Source of the DNA: JANPPS01 sp031428635
GTDB taxonomy: Bacteria; Pseudomonadota; Alphaproteobacteria; Acetobacterales; Acetobacteraceae
DNA: 23,098 nucleotides
Direction of reading: 5' to 3'
NCBI GenBank assembly: GCA_031428635.1
Contig: JANPPS010000237.1
Coordinates: forward strand, 1 to 23,098
Positions within the stretch are counted from its first letter, which is position 1; each line of letters begins with the position of its first letter. Both the position numbers and the translations under genes were made by a program. The notes under the pieces are model-generated. The model made no database searches. It was given only the letters and a program-made list of their open reading frames with translations, and was not told where the DNA came from. Below, piece after piece: positions 21,926 to 23,098 of the stretch.

Positions 21926-22281
21926 GGTCTACCCCGGTCAGCGATGCACCGCGCGGCCCACCGCCAATCGTTGTGCCGAACGCCATCGGCGCGCCGGGGT
22001 GATTGGCGCGGCCTAGGCCCTGCAGCACGTTCATCACAAGTAACTGTTCTCGGGATCAGGCGAGTCGATCGGCTCGCCGATGTGTCCCAACAGCGTACTT
22101 CTGCCCGGGCCGACGCCCTAATGGGTGTTACCGTTTCCCCGCATGACGCTGAAGGCGGGAACGTCGAAGGCCGGTACGCGTTGTTGGCAAGTGAGAACGA
22201 TATCGATCAAGGGTCGCTACAGCTCAGAGCAGGGAATGGCATGGCATCGAAAGTAAATCAGTCTTGTGACGCGCGTGCGAC
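21926..22281. other. Gene-free stretch with unidentified coding debris
   Basis: No intact gene is supported here. On the minus strand a short frame, GPGRSTLLGHIGEPIDSPDP followed by ENSYL, ends in TGATG at about 22033, where a frame beginning MNVLQGLGRANHPG opens and runs into the phnE remnant. This looks like the junction of two former operon genes, but I cannot name the upstream one. A near-palindrome lies at 22059-22078. I saw no insertion sequence ends or RNA gene. Confidence 0.4.
22059..22078. repeat. Twenty-base near-palindrome
   Basis: GGCGAGTCGATCGGCTCGCC reads nearly the same on both strands; only one symmetric pair (T against G) fails. It may be a fossil operator or chance in GC-rich sequence. 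Confidence 0.3.
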
Positions 22282-22920
22282 GTGAGGGGGGTCGGCATGG
22301 CCATACTCAGCAGTTTGGTGCTCGGCGCCTGCTCGGTCGTAGGCGTGCGTAGCGGGACGGAGGAGCCGGCGTTCACCGTCGTCGGCCGTGCTGGCGCGGT
22401 AGAAATACGACAGTACGCGGCGCGTGCGGCGGCCGAAACGACTGTGGATGCAACGGAGATGGCGGCACGAAGTGAAGGGTTTCAACGCTTGGCCGGCTAT
22501 ATTTTCGGGCGCAATGCTGGCGCAGCCAAGATCGAGATGACAGCGCCCGTGGCCCAATCGGCACCGACCGCGACGGTGATCGCCATGACGGCACCCGTGG
22601 CCCAGGACGGGTCCGTGATACGCTTTTTCCTTCCGGCCACGATATCGGTGTCTACGGCGCCGCGGCCGCTCGATGACCGGGTCCGGATCGTGACCGTGCC
22701 AGCTGAAACGGTGGCCGTTCTACGCTACAGCGGCAGCACGGGGCCGGAGGCGGTGGCCGAGCAGCAGGCCCGGCTGATGGCGGTGCTGGCCGGCAGCCCA
22801 TACCAGGCAGAGGGCAAGCCGTTCAGCTGGTTCTACGACCCGCCATGGACGCTGCCGCCATTCCGCCGAAACGAGGCCGTCGTCCGGCTGCACCCGTTAA
22901 ACGGCGGCGCTGCCGAATAG
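22282..22920 (+). CDS. SOUL-family heme-binding lipoprotein
   Basis: A 212-residue SOUL/HBP domain protein, a family known to bind heme or porphyrins, but its role in bacteria is not settled. Markers are VEIRQYAARAAAET near the start, GFQRLAGYIFGRN, then KIEMTAPVAQ and IAMTAPVAQ, and WFYDPPWTLPPFRRNEA near the end. The first residues end in a lipobox LGAC, so it is probably membrane-anchored. GTG at 22282 gives a signal peptide with Arg2 and Cys17. ATG at 22297 has a better Shine-Dalgarno (GAGGGG, five to six bases before) but leaves only 11 uncharged residues before the Cys. The end overlaps the convergent DUF445 gene by 24 bases. Confidence 0.88.
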   Translation: MRGVGMAILSSLVLGACSVVGVRSGTEEPAFTVVGRAGAVEIRQYAARAAAETTVDATEMAARSEGFQRLAGYIFGRNAGAAKIEMTAPVAQSAPTATVIAMTAPVAQDGSVIRFFLPATISVSTAPRPLDDRVRIVTVPAETVAVLRYSGSTGPEAVAEQQARLMAVLAGSPYQAEGKPFSWFYDPPWTLPPFRRNEAVVRLHPLNGGAAE

Positions 22921-23098
22921 CGCGGTCAGGATCAGAAACACCGCCCCGCCCACAGCCGCGCCGACGATCGTGCCGTTAAGCCGTACCCATTGCAGATCTT
23001 TGCCAATCCGCAGTTCCAGTTTGTCAGTGATAGTGGCAGAGTCCCAACCGGCCACTACGTCGCCGATAAAGTCCGCCAACTGTCCCTGGGCCGTAGGT
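22897..23098 (-). CDS. DUF445 family membrane protein, C-terminal part
   Basis: Only the last 66 or so residues are visible; the gene begins beyond the right edge. The end reads FIGDVVAGWDSATITDKLEL then RIGKDLQWVRLNGTIVGAAV and a final hydrophobic helix (GGAVFLILTALFG). This is the characteristic C-terminus of DUF445 (YjiN-like) proteins, which have membrane helices at both ends and a long middle. Function is unknown. The stop (22899-22897) lies inside the SOUL gene's last codons on the other strand. Confidence 0.85.
   Translation of the reverse strand, partial: PTAQGQLADFIGDVVAGWDSATITDKLELRIGKDLQWVRLNGTIVGAAVGGAVFLILTALFGSAAV

Noticed and set aside
21783..22037. 84-residue ORF considered as a fumarylacetoacetate hydrolase fragment (GDVV...PIRNIL)
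   Set aside because: The second half fits the early part of PhnE better and leads directly into the other PhnE fragments; the hydrolase match was only a few residues.
1..23098. tRNA, rRNA, CRISPR array, insertion sequence or integrase
   Set aside because: None was recognised on either strand by eye; a covariance-model scan would be needed to exclude small RNAs.

Overview
The window looks like a high-GC alphaproteobacterial chromosome, most likely Rhodospirillales and perhaps Acetobacteraceae. The signs are a separate F0 ATP synthase operon with both b' and b subunits (atpI-atpB-atpE-b'-b, no F1 genes beside it), a head-to-head serB/miaA pair, an smc-dsbA-dciA/mutY cluster, and flagellin next to flbT and flaF. 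The lineage is inferred from gene order and protein character. No rRNA or tRNA marker is present. Starts other than ATG are common and several are fixed by Shine-Dalgarno position.

Bases 1-4227 hold a tight leftward operon: serB, a GNAT acetyltransferase, epmB, efp, a suhB-like inositol monophosphatase and the start of an OmpA-like protein that leaves the window. Most junctions overlap by 4 bases (GTGA, ATGA, TTGA). efp and epmB form an EF-P lysine-modification unit, but the lysyl-transferring partner epmA is not in the window. Head-to-head with it, 4254-8581 reads rightward: miaA, then ilvB-ilvN-ilvC for branched-chain amino acid synthesis.

Bases 8582-9510 hold small accessory genes: two paralogous cysteine-rich lipoproteins in tandem and a 79-residue protein resembling a cold-shock/OB fold. 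A convergent hairpin ends this block. Reading leftward from 13605 is the F0 operon, followed without a visible terminator by a family 5 peptide-binding protein. Upstream on the same strand are smc, a periplasmic DsbA-like thioredoxin and DciA (DUF721). mutY diverges from dciA with the two start regions touching.

From 19503 rightward is a flagellin, then overlapping flbT and flaF, which control flagellin expression and assembly. Bases 21276-22281 are the only long stretch without an intact gene. They hold a decayed leftward phnE (phosphonate ABC permease), recognisable through several reading frames, plus unidentified debris. The window closes with a SOUL heme-binding lipoprotein overlapping, tail to tail, the C-terminus of a DUF445 membrane protein.

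Most of the window is conserved housekeeping. The least-described parts are the tandem lipoproteins, which share a small covarying hairpin in their coding sequence, the 79-residue protein, the hairpin after atpE and the phnE scar.
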